From Virgisporangium aurantiacum (GTDB lineage Bacteria > Actinomycetota > Actinomycetes > Mycobacteriales > Micromonosporaceae), in contig NZ_BOPG01000037.1 of NCBI RefSeq assembly GCF_016863635.1, forward strand, positions 176,288 through 240,287: 64,000 bases of DNA, read 5' to 3'. The position numbers and the translations under genes were made by a program. How positions within the stretch are numbered: the stretch's first letter is position 1; every line of letters begins with the position of its first letter. Of the stretch, positions 16,997 to 25,440 are shown piece by piece. Under the pieces are notes generated by a model that saw only the letters and a list, made by a program, of their open reading frames with translations, ran no database searches and was not told where the DNA came from.

Positions 16997-18346
16997 ATGA
17001 TCCCCGACGTGGTGTACGGATCGTGGCGCTCCCTCGGGCGCCAACTGGCCGGTCTGCGCAGGTCGGCCGGCTACACGCAGCACGGGTTCGCACCGATGAC
17101 GTTCTACGGTCGCAGCACGGTCGCCAACGCCGAGGCCGGCCAGCAGCGCGTCGGGCGCGAGTTCTGGGCGCGCTGCGACGGGCTGCTGCGGGCCGACGGC
17201 CGCCTGCTCCGCCGCTACGACGAGATCATCGCGATGGAGCAGGGCCTGAGCCGGGCGCAGGCGCGGCGCGGCCGCGAGGCCGAGCGGCCGGTCAGGGACC
17301 AGCACAGTGTGGAGCAACAAGGAACCGAGCGGCGGGGAATCGAGCGGCGGGCCGCGCTGCTCGCGGGGATCGCGACCGTCGCGGCCGCGTCCGGTCTGAT
17401 TGGACGCACAGCAGCGGCGCGCCGGATCGGTGGGGCCGACGTCGGCCGGATCCGTGCCGTCACGGCGCTGTACCGCTCGCTCGACTACGAGGTGGGCGGC
17501 GGGGCGATCCGGCGCGACGTGACGCGCTTCGCTCACGCGGTCACCAATCTTCTGGACCACGGCGACGCCGGCGCCATGCGCGAACCGCTCCTGACCGCGG
17601 TGGCCGAGATCCGGCAGCTGGCCGGTTGGACGTCGTTCGACGCCGGCCGCCACGCCGACGCGCAGCGCCACCTGCTCGCGGCCGAACGCACCGCGATCGC
17701 CGGCGGTGACCTGCGGCTGGCGGCGCGGGTGCGGTACTGCCAGGCGCGGCAGTTCCAGTACCTGCGGCACAACCGCGACGCCGTCGACGCGCTGCGCCTC
17801 GCCCGCGACCACCTGGGCGGCGCGGCGACGCCGGGGATCACCGCGATGCTCGACGGGCTGGAGGCGTCCTCGCTGGCCGACCTCGGCGACCACGACGCGG
17901 CCGCCCGCCGCCTCGCCTCGGCCACCGACGCGTTCGAGCGCATCGAGCCGTCGCGCGAGCCGGCCTGGATGGGCTTCTACGACCGCGGCGAACTGCTGGC
18001 CCAGTACGGCCGCGTCTACCGCGACATGGCCCGTCACGACAACAAATACGCGGCGGAGGCGGTGCGGTGGACCACCGAGGCGATCGGCGACCTCGGCCCG
18101 CAGAAGCTGCGCAGCACGGTGCTGAACGAGATCGGGCTGTGCAGCGCGCTGTTCCTGGCCGGCGAACCCGAACAGGCGATCGAGGTCGGCGAGAGCGTGC
18201 TCGACCGCGCCGACCAGGTGAAGTCGGCCCGGATCGCCGAACGGATCCGCAACCTCCGCCGCGACTTCGGCCGTCACGCGTCCGATCCGCGGGTCCGGGG
18301 CCTTTCCCGCGGCCTGTCGACGTACGGCACGGGGGATGTGCGCTAG
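16997..18346 (+). CDS. XRE-type regulator with TPR-like C-terminal domain
   Basis: 449 residues from ATG 16997, with GGAG upstream and a possible -10 TATCAT at 16950-16955. The N-terminal 70 residues have an XRE helix-turn-helix (LGRQLAGLRRSAGYTQHGFAP...STVANAEAGQQ), followed by a polar linker, a hydrophobic stretch (about 118-140) and helical repeats to the end. This architecture is common in actinobacteria, where the TPR part is thought to bind a peptide or protein ligand. No target is evident. Confidence 0.8.
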   Translation: MIPDVVYGSWRSLGRQLAGLRRSAGYTQHGFAPMTFYGRSTVANAEAGQQRVGREFWARCDGLLRADGRLLRRYDEIIAMEQGLSRAQARRGREAERPVRDQHSVEQQGTERRGIERRAALLAGIATVAAASGLIGRTAAARRIGGADVGRIRAVTALYRSLDYEVGGGAIRRDVTRFAHAVTNLLDHGDAGAMREPLLTAVAEIRQLAGWTSFDAGRHADAQRHLLAAERTAIAGGDLRLAARVRYCQARQFQYLRHNRDAVDALRLARDHLGGAATPGITAMLDGLEASSLADLGDHDAAARRLASATDAFERIEPSREPAWMGFYDRGELLAQYGRVYRDMARHDNKYAAEAVRWTTEAIGDLGPQKLRSTVLNEIGLCSALFLAGEPEQAIEVGESVLDRADQVKSARIAERIRNLRRDFGRHASDPRVRGLSRGLSTYGTGDVR

Positions 18347-18349
18347 CGT
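18344..18349 (+). promoter_or_regulatory. -10-like TAGCGT before the ATG at 18357
   Basis: TAGCGT plus a 7-nt spacer leads straight into the epimerase start. It overlaps the end of the previous gene, so the epimerase seems to have its own leaderless promoter. Confidence 0.45.
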
Positions 18350-18356
18350 CCGTTCC

Positions 18357-19214
18357 ATGCGCGTGTGTGTGACCGGCGCGGCCGGAATGACGGGGATCGT
18401 CACCGTGAACCATCTGCTCGACAACGGCTACGAGGTGGTCGGCGCCGACGTCGTGGCCCGGCCGGCGGTCCTGCCGGACCCGGGCGCGCGGCCCGGCTTC
18501 ACCTACCTGCGGGCCGACCTCACCGACTTCGGCGACACCGTCGACGTGCTCGGCGGGTGCGACGCGGTGGTGCACCTCGCCAACATCCCGGCGCCCGGCC
18601 TGGCGCCGCCGGCCCGCACGTTCGGCGCCAACACGGCGATGAACTCCAACGTGTTCCTGGCCGCCGCGCAGCTGAAGCTGCAACGGGTGGTGTGGTCGTC
18701 GAGCGAGACGACGCTGGGGCTCGACTTCGTGGTGCCGCCGCGGTTCGCCCCGCTCACCGAGGACCACTATCCGTACCCGACCACCACGTACGCACTGTCC
18801 AAAGTGGTCGGTGAGACCACGGCGGCACACGTGGCGGAGTGGACCGGGATCCCGTTCGTGGCGCTGCGGTTCACCAACGTCATCCCGCCGGAGCGGTACG
18901 CGCTGTTCCCGTCGTACTGGGACGATCCCGCGAAGCGGCGGTGGAACCTGTGGAGCTACGTCGACGTGCGCGACTGCGCGTCGTCGTGCCGGCTGGGGCT
19001 TGAGGCCGCGGTCAGCGGGGCCAGCAGTTACCTGATCGCGGCGGCCGACTCGGTGATGACCACCCCGTCGGCGCGGCTGATGGCGGAGAACTTCCCGGGC
19101 GTCCCGGTGACGAAGGACCTCGGCGAGTTCGAGACGCTGCAGAGCATCGACCGCGCCCGCGCGGTGCTCGGGTACGAGCCGCGACACAGCTGGCGCGATC
19201 ACGTCGCGACCTGA
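18357..19214 (+). CDS. NAD-dependent epimerase/dehydratase family protein (extended SDR)
   Basis: 285 residues. An extended short-chain dehydrogenase fold: the N-terminus VCVTGAAGMTGIVTV is a Gly-rich NAD(P) motif, followed by D-x-x-D (RADLTD), the active-site region SSSETTLG and the catalytic Y-x-x-x-K (TYALSKVVG). Such enzymes act on nucleotide sugars or related alcohols/ketones; the substrate is unknown. It ends 97 nt before the Cys-rich peptide gene, with its own stop and a palindromic site in between, so it is not clearly part of that unit. Confidence 0.85.
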   Translation: MRVCVTGAAGMTGIVTVNHLLDNGYEVVGADVVARPAVLPDPGARPGFTYLRADLTDFGDTVDVLGGCDAVVHLANIPAPGLAPPARTFGANTAMNSNVFLAAAQLKLQRVVWSSSETTLGLDFVVPPRFAPLTEDHYPYPTTTYALSKVVGETTAAHVAEWTGIPFVALRFTNVIPPERYALFPSYWDDPAKRRWNLWSYVDVRDCASSCRLGLEAAVSGASSYLIAAADSVMTTPSARLMAENFPGVPVTKDLGEFETLQSIDRARAVLGYEPRHSWRDHVAT

Positions 19215-19227
19215 CGGCGTCACCGTG

Positions 19228-19243
19228 CGTTCATATATGAACG
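19228..19243. promoter_or_regulatory. Perfect 16-bp AT-rich palindrome, candidate operator
   Basis: CGTTCATATATGAACG is an exact palindrome in otherwise very GC-rich DNA, 68 nt upstream of the Cys-rich peptide start and inside its only upstream intergenic region. It has the size and symmetry of a dimeric repressor site. The binder is unknown; no regulator gene is adjacent to the peptide-exporter unit. Confidence 0.65.
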
Positions 19244-19311
19244 GTATACGGTGCCGCCCTACGCTCCGCTCTGCAAGGTCGGTACGGCCCTGTACGACGA
19301 GAGGAGCGGGC

Positions 19312-19485
19312 ATGACCCGTCGAATCGAAGCGTGGAGCGACCGCCTGTTGGCACGGTTCGTTCCGCAGACCAGCGCGCACGCCCTCAGCAGTTGGCGGGT
19401 GTGCTGCAACACCACGTGCACGGTCTCGAAGGTCTGTTGGGGGTGCGGCATCAACATCTGCTGCAGCCCGTGCGTGCACGACTGA
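19312..19485 (+). CDS. Cys-rich 57-residue peptide, candidate RiPP or bacteriocin precursor
   Basis: 57 residues from ATG 19312, which has AGAGGAG 5 nt upstream; a longer frame from inside the palindrome has no such site. Residues 1-25 are helical and basic, ending in FVPQTSAHA, and look like a leader. Residues 26-57 are the candidate core: eight Cys (31, 32, 36, 42, 45, 50, 51, 54), two Trp (28, 43) and Ser/Thr at 26, 27, 34, 35, 37, 39, 52. There are no Lys/Arg-rich export motifs or Sec signal. The exporter gene begins 14 nt downstream. No lanthionine, YcaO, radical-SAM or protease gene is adjacent, so the core may be disulfide-linked (up to four bonds) or modified by enzymes coded elsewhere. 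Family not recognised. Confidence 0.7.
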   Translation: MTRRIEAWSDRLLARFVPQTSAHALSSWRVCCNTTCTVSKVCWGCGINICCSPCVHD

Positions 19486-19499
19486 TCGGGGGGCGGGAG

Positions 19500-21308
19500 G
19501 TGCGGCCGGCGGTCCGGCGGCACCTCCGCGCAGCGGTGGCGCTGGCGTGGCGGGCGTCGCCGTCGATGTTCGTGGGGTTCCTCCTGCTCGACGTCGTCGC
19601 TGCCGGCGTGCCCGTCACCGTCGCGTGGTTGACCAAGGTGGTCCTCGACCGGTTGAGCGCCGGCGGATCGGCGCTCGGCCGTCCGGTGGCGGCGCTCGCC
19701 CTGTGCGGCGTGCTGATCGCCGTGCTGCCGCGGCTGTCGCAGCACTGCCGGATCCGGCTGGGCCGGCGGGTCGGCCTGCTGGCCACCGAGCGCCTCTACA
19801 CGGCGGTCGACGCGTTGCCCGGGCTGCGCCGGTTCGAGGACCCGGTGTTCGCCGACCGCCTCCGGCTCGCCGGCGACGCCGCGCGCGTCACCCCGAACCG
19901 GGTCGTCGAGGGGATGCTCGGCACCGTGCGGGGCGCGCTGACCGCGGGCGCGTTCGTCGCGTCGCTCGCGGTGATCAGTCCCGCGATGACCGTCGTGCTC
20001 CTCGTCGCGGCCGGGCCGGTGCTCGCGGCGGAACTGTGGCTCGGCCGGCGGCGGGCGCGCACCGTCTGGCAGATCGGCCCCGGCGAACGCCGGGTGGCGT
20101 TCTACGCCCAACTGCTCACCGACCTCCAGGCGGCCAAGGAGATCCGCCTGTTCGGCACCGGCGGCCTGCTGCGGGCGCGGATGCTCCGCGAACGCCGGGA
20201 CGCCGACGCGGAACTGCTGCGCACCGACCGGTGGGAACTGGTCGTCGAGGGCGGCCTGAGCCTGCTGGCCGCCGCCGTGGCCGGTGCCGGGCTGATCTGG
20301 GCGGTCGGCGCCGCCGGCGCGGGTGAGCTGAGCATCGGCGACGTGTCCATGTTCATCGCGGCGGTGGCCGGCACGCAGGTCGCGTTGGGCGGGACGGTCA
20401 CCGGGATCGGACAGGTGCACGACGCCCTGCTGCTGTACGACCACTACGACGCGGTCGTGCGGACGGCCCCGGATCTCCCGCTGCCGTCGAGTTCCGCCCG
20501 GGTGCGTTCCGGCGACGTGCGGATCGAGTTCCGCGACGTGTGGTTCCGGTACGACGCCGACGGGCCGTGGGCGTTGCGGGGTGTCGACCTGGTCGTGCCG
20601 GCCGGACGGGCGACGGCGCTCGTGGGCCGGAACGGGGCCGGCAAGAGCACGCTCGTGAAGCTGCTGTGCCGGTTCTACGACCCGACCCGCGGCGCGATCC
20701 GGTGGAACGGCGTCGACCTGCGCGACGTCGACCCGGCCGAGCTGCGCCGGCACATCGGCGCGATCTTCCAGGACTTCATGTGCTACGACCTGACGGCGCG
20801 GGAGAACATCGCGCTCGGTGACATCTCTGGTGTCGCCTCCGTCCGGCGCGCGGCCGAACTGGCCGGGATCGACGAAGCGCTCGCCTCGCTGCCGCGCGGG
20901 TACGACACGTTGCTCAGCCGCACCTTCCTCAGCGAGGCCGACAAGGCCGACCCGGCCAACGGCGTGCTGCTCTCCGGCGGCCAGTGGCAACGGGTCGCGC
21001 TCGCGCGCGGGCTGCTCCGCGACGCCGGTCTGGTGATCCTCGACGAGCCGAGCGCCGGCCTCGACGCCGAGGCCGAGCACGAGATCCACCGCATGCTCGC
21101 CGACCACCGCCGGGGCCGGACCAGCCTGCTCATCTCGCACCGGCTCGGCGCGATCCGGGACGCCGACACGATCGCGGTACTCGACGCCGGCCGCGTGGTG
21201 GAGCAGGGAACGCACGACGACCTCGTCGACCGGAACGGCGTCTACGCGCGGTTGTTCGCGTTGCAGGCCGACGGGTACCGCGCCGCCCGCGGTAGGGTCG
21301 AGGCATGA
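19500..21308 (+). CDS. ABC exporter (fused membrane and ATPase domains) for the Cys-rich peptide
   Basis: 602 residues from GTG 19500, directly behind GGGCGGGAGG and 14 nt after the peptide stop. The membrane part (about 15-310) has six helices of the type-IV exporter kind. The ATPase part has Walker A (GRNGAGKSTLVK), signature LSGGQWQRVALARG, Walker B (LVILDEPSAGLD) and the switch His (LLISHRL). The N-terminus lacks a C39 peptidase, so it would not cut a double-Gly leader. The FQDFMCYDLTARENI segment is typical of peptide/lantibiotic-type exporters. Position strongly suggests it moves the Cys-rich peptide; export or immunity is inference. Its TGA overlaps the next ATG. Confidence 0.85.
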   Translation: MRPAVRRHLRAAVALAWRASPSMFVGFLLLDVVAAGVPVTVAWLTKVVLDRLSAGGSALGRPVAALALCGVLIAVLPRLSQHCRIRLGRRVGLLATERLYTAVDALPGLRRFEDPVFADRLRLAGDAARVTPNRVVEGMLGTVRGALTAGAFVASLAVISPAMTVVLLVAAGPVLAAELWLGRRRARTVWQIGPGERRVAFYAQLLTDLQAAKEIRLFGTGGLLRARMLRERRDADAELLRTDRWELVVEGGLSLLAAAVAGAGLIWAVGAAGAGELSIGDVSMFIAAVAGTQVALGGTVTGIGQVHDALLLYDHYDAVVRTAPDLPLPSSSARVRSGDVRIEFRDVWFRYDADGPWALRGVDLVVPAGRATALVGRNGAGKSTLVKLLCRFYDPTRGAIRWNGVDLRDVDPAELRRHIGAIFQDFMCYDLTARENIALGDISGVASVRRAAELAGIDEALASLPRGYDTLLSRTFLSEADKADPANGVLLSGGQWQRVALARGLLRDAGLVILDEPSAGLDAEAEHEIHRMLADHRRGRTSLLISHRLGAIRDADTIAVLDAGRVVEQGTHDDLVDRNGVYARLFALQADGYRAARGRVEA

Positions 21309-21928
21309 CGCTCGATGATCGTCTGTCTACATTGGACTCACTCTGGGCCGCGTGGGCCGCGCACGGCACGTCGATGACCGAGGAGCAGTGGCGGCTGCCC
21401 ACCCGCCTCGGCGACTGGGACGTCCGCAGTCTCTACGCGCACCACGGAAGCTGGCCGTTCATGTTCTCGGCCCTCGTCACCCGCGTCCGCGACGTCGAGC
21501 CGACACACGCGTCGGCGGCCGCGCTCCTGCGCGACTTCAACAAGCCCGACGGCGTCGCCAACACGCACCGGGAGTCCACCGCCGCGCGCGCCCGCGAAGA
21601 CGCGGAGAAATACGACACGGCCGCGATGGTCGGCCAGTTCACCACCACCGGTCCGCGCGCGATCGCCGCGGCGCGGTCGCTCGGCCCGGTGGTCGTCGAC
21701 TATTTCGGACGGGCGATGCTACGCCTCGAAGAGGCGCTGAGCATCGGCGTCATGGAGGCGACGGTGCACCTGCTCGACCTGCGACGGGCACTGGGTCAGG
21801 AGCCCGACGTGCCGGCCGCGGGTCTGGCGCACACCGCCGCGTTGCTGGCGGAGATGGCGGAGCCGGTCGACTTCATCGAGGCGGCCACCGGCCGGAGCAC
21901 GGTCGCGGTGTTCCCGGTGCTGTCCTGA
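21305..21928 (+). CDS. DinB-fold maleylpyruvate isomerase N-terminal family protein
   Basis: 207 residues. The four-helix DinB fold of the mycothiol-dependent maleylpyruvate isomerase family: WRLPTRLGDWDVRSLYAHHGSW near the N-terminus and MEATVHLLDLRRAL later supply the metal-binding His positions. Related proteins are mycothiol S-transferases. ATGA overlap with the exporter gene implies co-translation, yet TAGGGT (21293-21298) 6 nt before the ATG would also allow a separate leaderless transcript. A thiol-linked enzyme coupled to export of a Cys-rich peptide is suggestive but unproven. Confidence 0.8.
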   Translation: MTLDDRLSTLDSLWAAWAAHGTSMTEEQWRLPTRLGDWDVRSLYAHHGSWPFMFSALVTRVRDVEPTHASAAALLRDFNKPDGVANTHRESTAARAREDAEKYDTAAMVGQFTTTGPRAIAAARSLGPVVVDYFGRAMLRLEEALSIGVMEATVHLLDLRRALGQEPDVPAAGLAHTAALLAEMAEPVDFIEAATGRSTVAVFPVLS

Positions 21929-21961
21929 GAGATCGTTCGACCACGGCTTCGACGTTCCATC

Positions 21962-21971
21962 GACAATTGTC
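21962..21971. promoter_or_regulatory. Palindrome GACAATTGTC upstream of mannanase gene
   Basis: A 10-bp perfect palindrome 79 nt before the mannanase start, AT-rich against its surroundings. LacI-family regulators of mannan use in actinobacteria bind GACAA-type palindromes, so this is a candidate operator. No CebR-type site is present here. Confidence 0.4.
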
Positions 21972-22049
21972 AGTATTGACCGGCTTTTCGGGCTGCCGTA
22001 CGGTGCGGTGAAATCGGCCTCCCCGCCCACCACCGCCCGAGGTAGGTCA

Positions 22050-23405
22050 ATGAAGAGACGAATCAGGATCATCGCCGTCGCCCTGCTCGCCGTGGTGGCG
22101 TCGGTGGCGGTCTACGTGCAGCCCGCGTCGGCCGCCGTCGGCCTGCACATCAGCAGCCGGAACATCGTGGAGGCCAACGGCCAGAACTTCATCATGCGCG
22201 GGGTCAACCACCCGCACATCTGGTACACCGGCCAGACCCGAGCGTTCGCCGACATCAAGGCGCTCGGCGCCAACACCGTGCGCGTGGTGCTCGGCACCGG
22301 CAAGCGGTGGGGCCCGTCGAACGACGTGCCGGCCGTGATCCAGCTCTGCAAGCAGAACCGGCTCATCTGCGTCCTGGAGGTGCACGACACCACCGGATAC
22401 GGCGAGGAGGGCGCGGCCGCGAGCCTCGACGAGGCCGCCAACTACTGGATCAGCCAGAAGTCCAACCTGGTCGGCCAGGAGAACTACGTCGTCATCAACA
22501 TCGGCAACGAGCCGATCGGCAACACCAACGCCGCCCAGTGGACCGCGGCGACGGTCGGCGCCATCCAGAAGCTGCGCACCAACGGCTTCGAGCACCTGCT
22601 GATGGTCGACGCGCCGAACTGGGGCCAGGACTGGCAGTTCGTGATGCGCGACAACGCGCAGACCGTCCTGAACGCCGACACCCGCAAGAACACGGTCCTG
22701 TCGATCCACATGTACGCGGTCTTCAACACGGCCGCGAGCATCACCGCGTACCTGAACACGTTCCAGCAGAACAACTGGCCGCTGGTGATCGGCGAGTTCG
22801 GGTGGCAGTTCAACTCCGGCGAGGTCGACCACAACACGATCCTGGCCGAGGCACAGGCCCGCGGTCTCGGTTACCTGGGCTGGTCGTGGAGCGGCAACAC
22901 CGACCCGATCCTCGACATGGCGCTGAACTTCGACCCGGCCCAGCTGACCACGTGGGGGCAGCGGATCTTCAACGGCGCCAACGGAATCCGGGCCACGTCG
23001 CGGGAGGCGAGCATCTTCGCGGGCGGCCCGAGCCAGCCCCCGTCGTCGCAACCCCCGTCGTCACAACCACCGTCCAGCCAACCCCCGTCCTCGCCACCCC
23101 CGTCGCGCGGCTGCACCGCGACCTACGCGATCGTCGGCCAGTGGCCGGGCGGCTTCCAGGGCGAGGTGCGGGTCACCGCCGGCACGTCGGCGATCACCGC
23201 GTGGACCGTAACGTGGACGTACGCCAACGGTCAGGCCGTCAGCAGCCACTGGAGCGCCGCGATCACCAGCAGCGGCTCGTCGGTGACCGCGCGGAACGTC
23301 AACTACAACGGCAACGTGGGCGCGGGCGCCAGCACGACGTTCGGCTTCCTCGGCTCCTGGGCCGGCACCAACAGCGTCCCGACGCTGTCCTGCACCGCAA
23401 CCTGA
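22050..23405 (+). CDS. Secreted GH5 beta-mannanase with C-terminal CBM2
   Basis: 451 residues from ATG 22050 with GAGGTAGG upstream. Signal peptide 1-28, cut after PASA. The GH5 subfamily 8-like catalytic domain (about 30-320) matches Streptomyces mannanases, with acid/base Glu in INIGNEP and nucleophile Glu in VIGEFGW. A (PPSSQ)n linker (about 325-350) leads to a CBM2 cellulose-binding module with the paired Cys near its ends. The enzyme would cut beta-1,4-mannan while held on cellulose. It stands alone, with the candidate operator at 21962. Confidence 0.9.
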   Translation: MKRRIRIIAVALLAVVASVAVYVQPASAAVGLHISSRNIVEANGQNFIMRGVNHPHIWYTGQTRAFADIKALGANTVRVVLGTGKRWGPSNDVPAVIQLCKQNRLICVLEVHDTTGYGEEGAAASLDEAANYWISQKSNLVGQENYVVINIGNEPIGNTNAAQWTAATVGAIQKLRTNGFEHLLMVDAPNWGQDWQFVMRDNAQTVLNADTRKNTVLSIHMYAVFNTAASITAYLNTFQQNNWPLVIGEFGWQFNSGEVDHNTILAEAQARGLGYLGWSWSGNTDPILDMALNFDPAQLTTWGQRIFNGANGIRATSREASIFAGGPSQPPSSQPPSSQPPSSQPPSSPPPSRGCTATYAIVGQWPGGFQGEVRVTAGTSAITAWTVTWTYANGQAVSSHWSAAITSSGSSVTARNVNYNGNVGAGASTTFGFLGSWAGTNSVPTLSCTAT

Positions 23406-23414
23406 CGGTCCCGT

Positions 23415-23452
23415 AACGGCGGCGGGGCGTCTCCGGACACCCCGCTACCGTT
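23415..23452. terminator. Imperfect hairpin between convergent genes
   Basis: Arms AACGGCGGCGGGG (23415-23427) and CCCCGCTACCGTT (23440-23452) pair with two mismatches. It lies 10 nt after the mannanase stop and before the end of the response-regulator gene; it probably ends both transcripts. Confidence 0.5.
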
Positions 23453-23504
23453 CCTCCAGGCCGAAAACTCAGCCGAAGGGTGTGGGCGCCGGGTCTGACG
23501 ATCC

Positions 23505-24155
23505 TCAGCGCACCAGTCCCGCGTGGTGGGCGAGGATCGCGGCCTGCACGCGGTTGGTCAGTTGCAGCTTGGCCAGCACCCGGCTCACGTGGCTCTTCAC
23601 GGTGGCCTCGCTCAGGTGCAGGCGCCTGCCGATGTCGCTGTTCGGCAGGCCCTCGCCGACCGCGGCCAGCACCTCGCGCTCCTTGTCGGTGAGCACCTCG
23701 ATGCGGCGCAGCGCGTCGCCGCGGTGCGGGCTGGACGGTTCGGCGAACCGGTGCAGCAGCCGCCGGGTCACCCGGGGTGAGAGCATCGCGTCGCCCGCCG
23801 CGGCGCTCCGGACGGCGCTCGCCATCTGGTCGGCGGTGGCGTCCTTGAGCAGGAAGCCCACGGCGCCGTGGCGCAGCGCGGTTTCGACGTACTCGTCGAA
23901 GTCGAACGTGGTCAGCACGACGACCTTCGGCGGGTCAGGAAAGCGGGCGAGCGCGGCCGTGGCGGCGAGACCGTCGGCGCGGGGCATCCGGATGTCCATC
24001 AGCACGACGTCCGGACCCGTGGCGCGCGCCTCGCGCACCGCGTGCTCGCCGTCCTCGGCCTCGCCGACGACCTCGATGTCGTCGTAGGCGGCCATGATGG
24101 TCCGCAGCATCGCGCGCACCATCCACTCGTCGTCGACGATGAGAAGGCGGATCAC
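23505..24155 (-). CDS. NarL/FixJ-family response regulator
   Basis: 216 residues from GTG 24155, which overlaps the kinase stop (GTGA). The receiver has D8/D9, phosphoacceptor D54 (VVLMDIRMPRA) and the GFLLKD lysine. The LuxR helix-turn-helix is near 150-210 (LTDKEREVLAAVGEGLPNSDIGRRL...TVKSHVSRVLAKL). It is a paralogue of the pair at 12.4-14.2 kb but differs in linker and C-terminus. Confidence 0.92.
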   Translation of the reverse strand: MIRLLIVDDEWMVRAMLRTIMAAYDDIEVVGEAEDGEHAVREARATGPDVVLMDIRMPRADGLAATAALARFPDPPKVVVLTTFDFDEYVETALRHGAVGFLLKDATADQMASAVRSAAAGDAMLSPRVTRRLLHRFAEPSSPHRGDALRRIEVLTDKEREVLAAVGEGLPNSDIGRRLHLSEATVKSHVSRVLAKLQLTNRVQAAILAHHAGLVR

Positions 24156-25288
24156 CGGCGGCCACCCCCGCCGGCCGGGATCCGGGCGACCACCTCGAAG
24201 CCTCCGCCGGGCAGGTGACGCGTCCGCAACGTGCCACCCACCAGCCTGACCCGTTCGCCGATCCCGAGCAACCCGTGCCCGCCACCACCGGCGGAATCGG
24301 CCGCGGGCGCGCCGGAACCGTTGCGGATCACCACCTCCAGCGCCGGGCCGTCCGGCGCCACCAGCACCGTCGTGCGCGCGGTGGGCGCGTGCCGGTGGAC
24401 GTTCGTCAGCGCCTCCTGCACGACCCGGTACACCGCGTGCTCGACGAGCGACGACACCGGCACACAGTCCACTATGGACAGTTCGACGGTCAGCCCGAGC
24501 GCGCGCGAGTCCTCGACCAGTTCGGTCAGGTCGGCGATTCCCGGTTGCGGCCGCAGCGGTACCGCGCCGCCGTCGCGGAGCACGGCCACCAGCGTGCGCA
24601 GTTCGGCCAGGGCCGTGCGGCCGATGGTCTGGATCTGGCCGCCGATCTGCGCGGCGTCGCGTCCCTCCGCGGCCTCCAGCGCGGTGGCGTGCAGGACCAT
24701 CAGCGAGACCCGGTGGGTGACGACGTCGTGCATGTCCCGCGCGATCTGGGCCCGTTCCTCCGCGCGCGCCTGGTCGATGCGCAGCCGCTCCTCGCGGAGG
24801 TTGCGCCGCGCCCGCTCCTGCAGACCGGCGACGACCTCCCGGCGGGACGCCAGGTACAGGCCGGCGAGCACCGGCAGGACGCAGATCGCCAGCCCGATCG
24901 GGAGCGTGGCGTCGGCGCCGTACGCCAACCACATCGGCGTCGACACCGCCGCCACCATCGCCACGGCGAGCGCCGCCCGCAGCCGCGCCGACCCGACGTA
25001 CGCGCCGACGGCGTACTGCGCCACCGGGATCGCCGGCCACGCTCCGGCGACGAGCCAGCCGAGCACCGCGCCGGCGAACAACAACAGCGGACGCGTGCGC
25101 CGCACGAACACGGCCGCCGCCGTCGCCGTCCCCAGCAGGGCGGTGAGCACGATCGGCGCCCGCCGGTCGACGATCGGCGACCCGTCGAACAGGCCCGACT
25201 GGAGGTCGGGCACCACGCCGGCCAGCACGCACGGAACGGCGAGCACCGCGTCGACCAGCCGGCCCGGTCGCGGCCATGAAGCGCGCAT
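24152..25288 (-). CDS. Sensor histidine kinase (HisKA_3 type)
   Basis: 378 residues. The N-terminal 150 residues contain several membrane helices. The HisKA_3 segment AQIARDMHDVVTHRVSL carries the phosphoacceptor His, followed by an HATPase_c with EALTNVHRHAP and GHGLLGIGERV. The transcript seems leaderless: TAGACT (25295-25300) is 6 nt before the ATG. It forms a two-gene unit with the downstream regulator; the signal is unknown. Confidence 0.9.
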   Translation of the reverse strand: MRASWPRPGRLVDAVLAVPCVLAGVVPDLQSGLFDGSPIVDRRAPIVLTALLGTATAAAVFVRRTRPLLLFAGAVLGWLVAGAWPAIPVAQYAVGAYVGSARLRAALAVAMVAAVSTPMWLAYGADATLPIGLAICVLPVLAGLYLASRREVVAGLQERARRNLREERLRIDQARAEERAQIARDMHDVVTHRVSLMVLHATALEAAEGRDAAQIGGQIQTIGRTALAELRTLVAVLRDGGAVPLRPQPGIADLTELVEDSRALGLTVELSIVDCVPVSSLVEHAVYRVVQEALTNVHRHAPTARTTVLVAPDGPALEVVIRNGSGAPAADSAGGGGHGLLGIGERVRLVGGTLRTRHLPGGGFEVVARIPAGGGGRR

Positions 25289-25294
25289 GCGGCG

Positions 25295-25300
25295 AGTCTA
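25295..25300 (-). promoter_or_regulatory. -10-like TAGACT before histidine kinase start
   Basis: TANNNT with a 6-nt spacer to ATG 25288; divergent from the promoter at 25428. Confidence 0.45.
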
Positions 25301-25427
25301 TGCAGGGCAGCTCCCGCCGGCCTCGGTCGAAGGACGCAGTCGAAAGTCGTAGCGGCCGCGTAGGTCTGCCGTCCTTCGTCGGTCACCCCGCATTCCCTTG
25401 CCCGATGCCGGCCGCCGCCGGCGGATC

Positions 25428-25433
25428 TAGCGT
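25428..25433 (+). promoter_or_regulatory. -10-like TAGCGT before the GTG at 25441
   Basis: The same hexamer and spacer length (7 nt) as upstream of the epimerase at 18344. Confidence 0.45.
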
Positions 25434-25440
25434 TCCGAGC

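Noticed and set aside
19312..19485. Calling the Cys-rich peptide a lanthipeptide precursor
   Set aside because: Ser/Thr and Cys are both present, but no lanthionine synthetase is adjacent, the leader lacks class-defining motifs I can vouch for, and the exporter lacks a C39 peptidase. Left as unassigned.
23035..23105. Possible CRISPR-like or mobile direct repeat
   Set aside because: The repeats encode the Pro-Ser linker between GH5 and CBM2 of the mannanase; short in-frame units, no spacers.
12362..25288. One of the two NarL-type pairs regulating the Cys-rich peptide
   Set aside because: Neither pair is adjacent to or divergent from the peptide unit, and the palindrome is not a typical NarL-type site. 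No evidence for a link.
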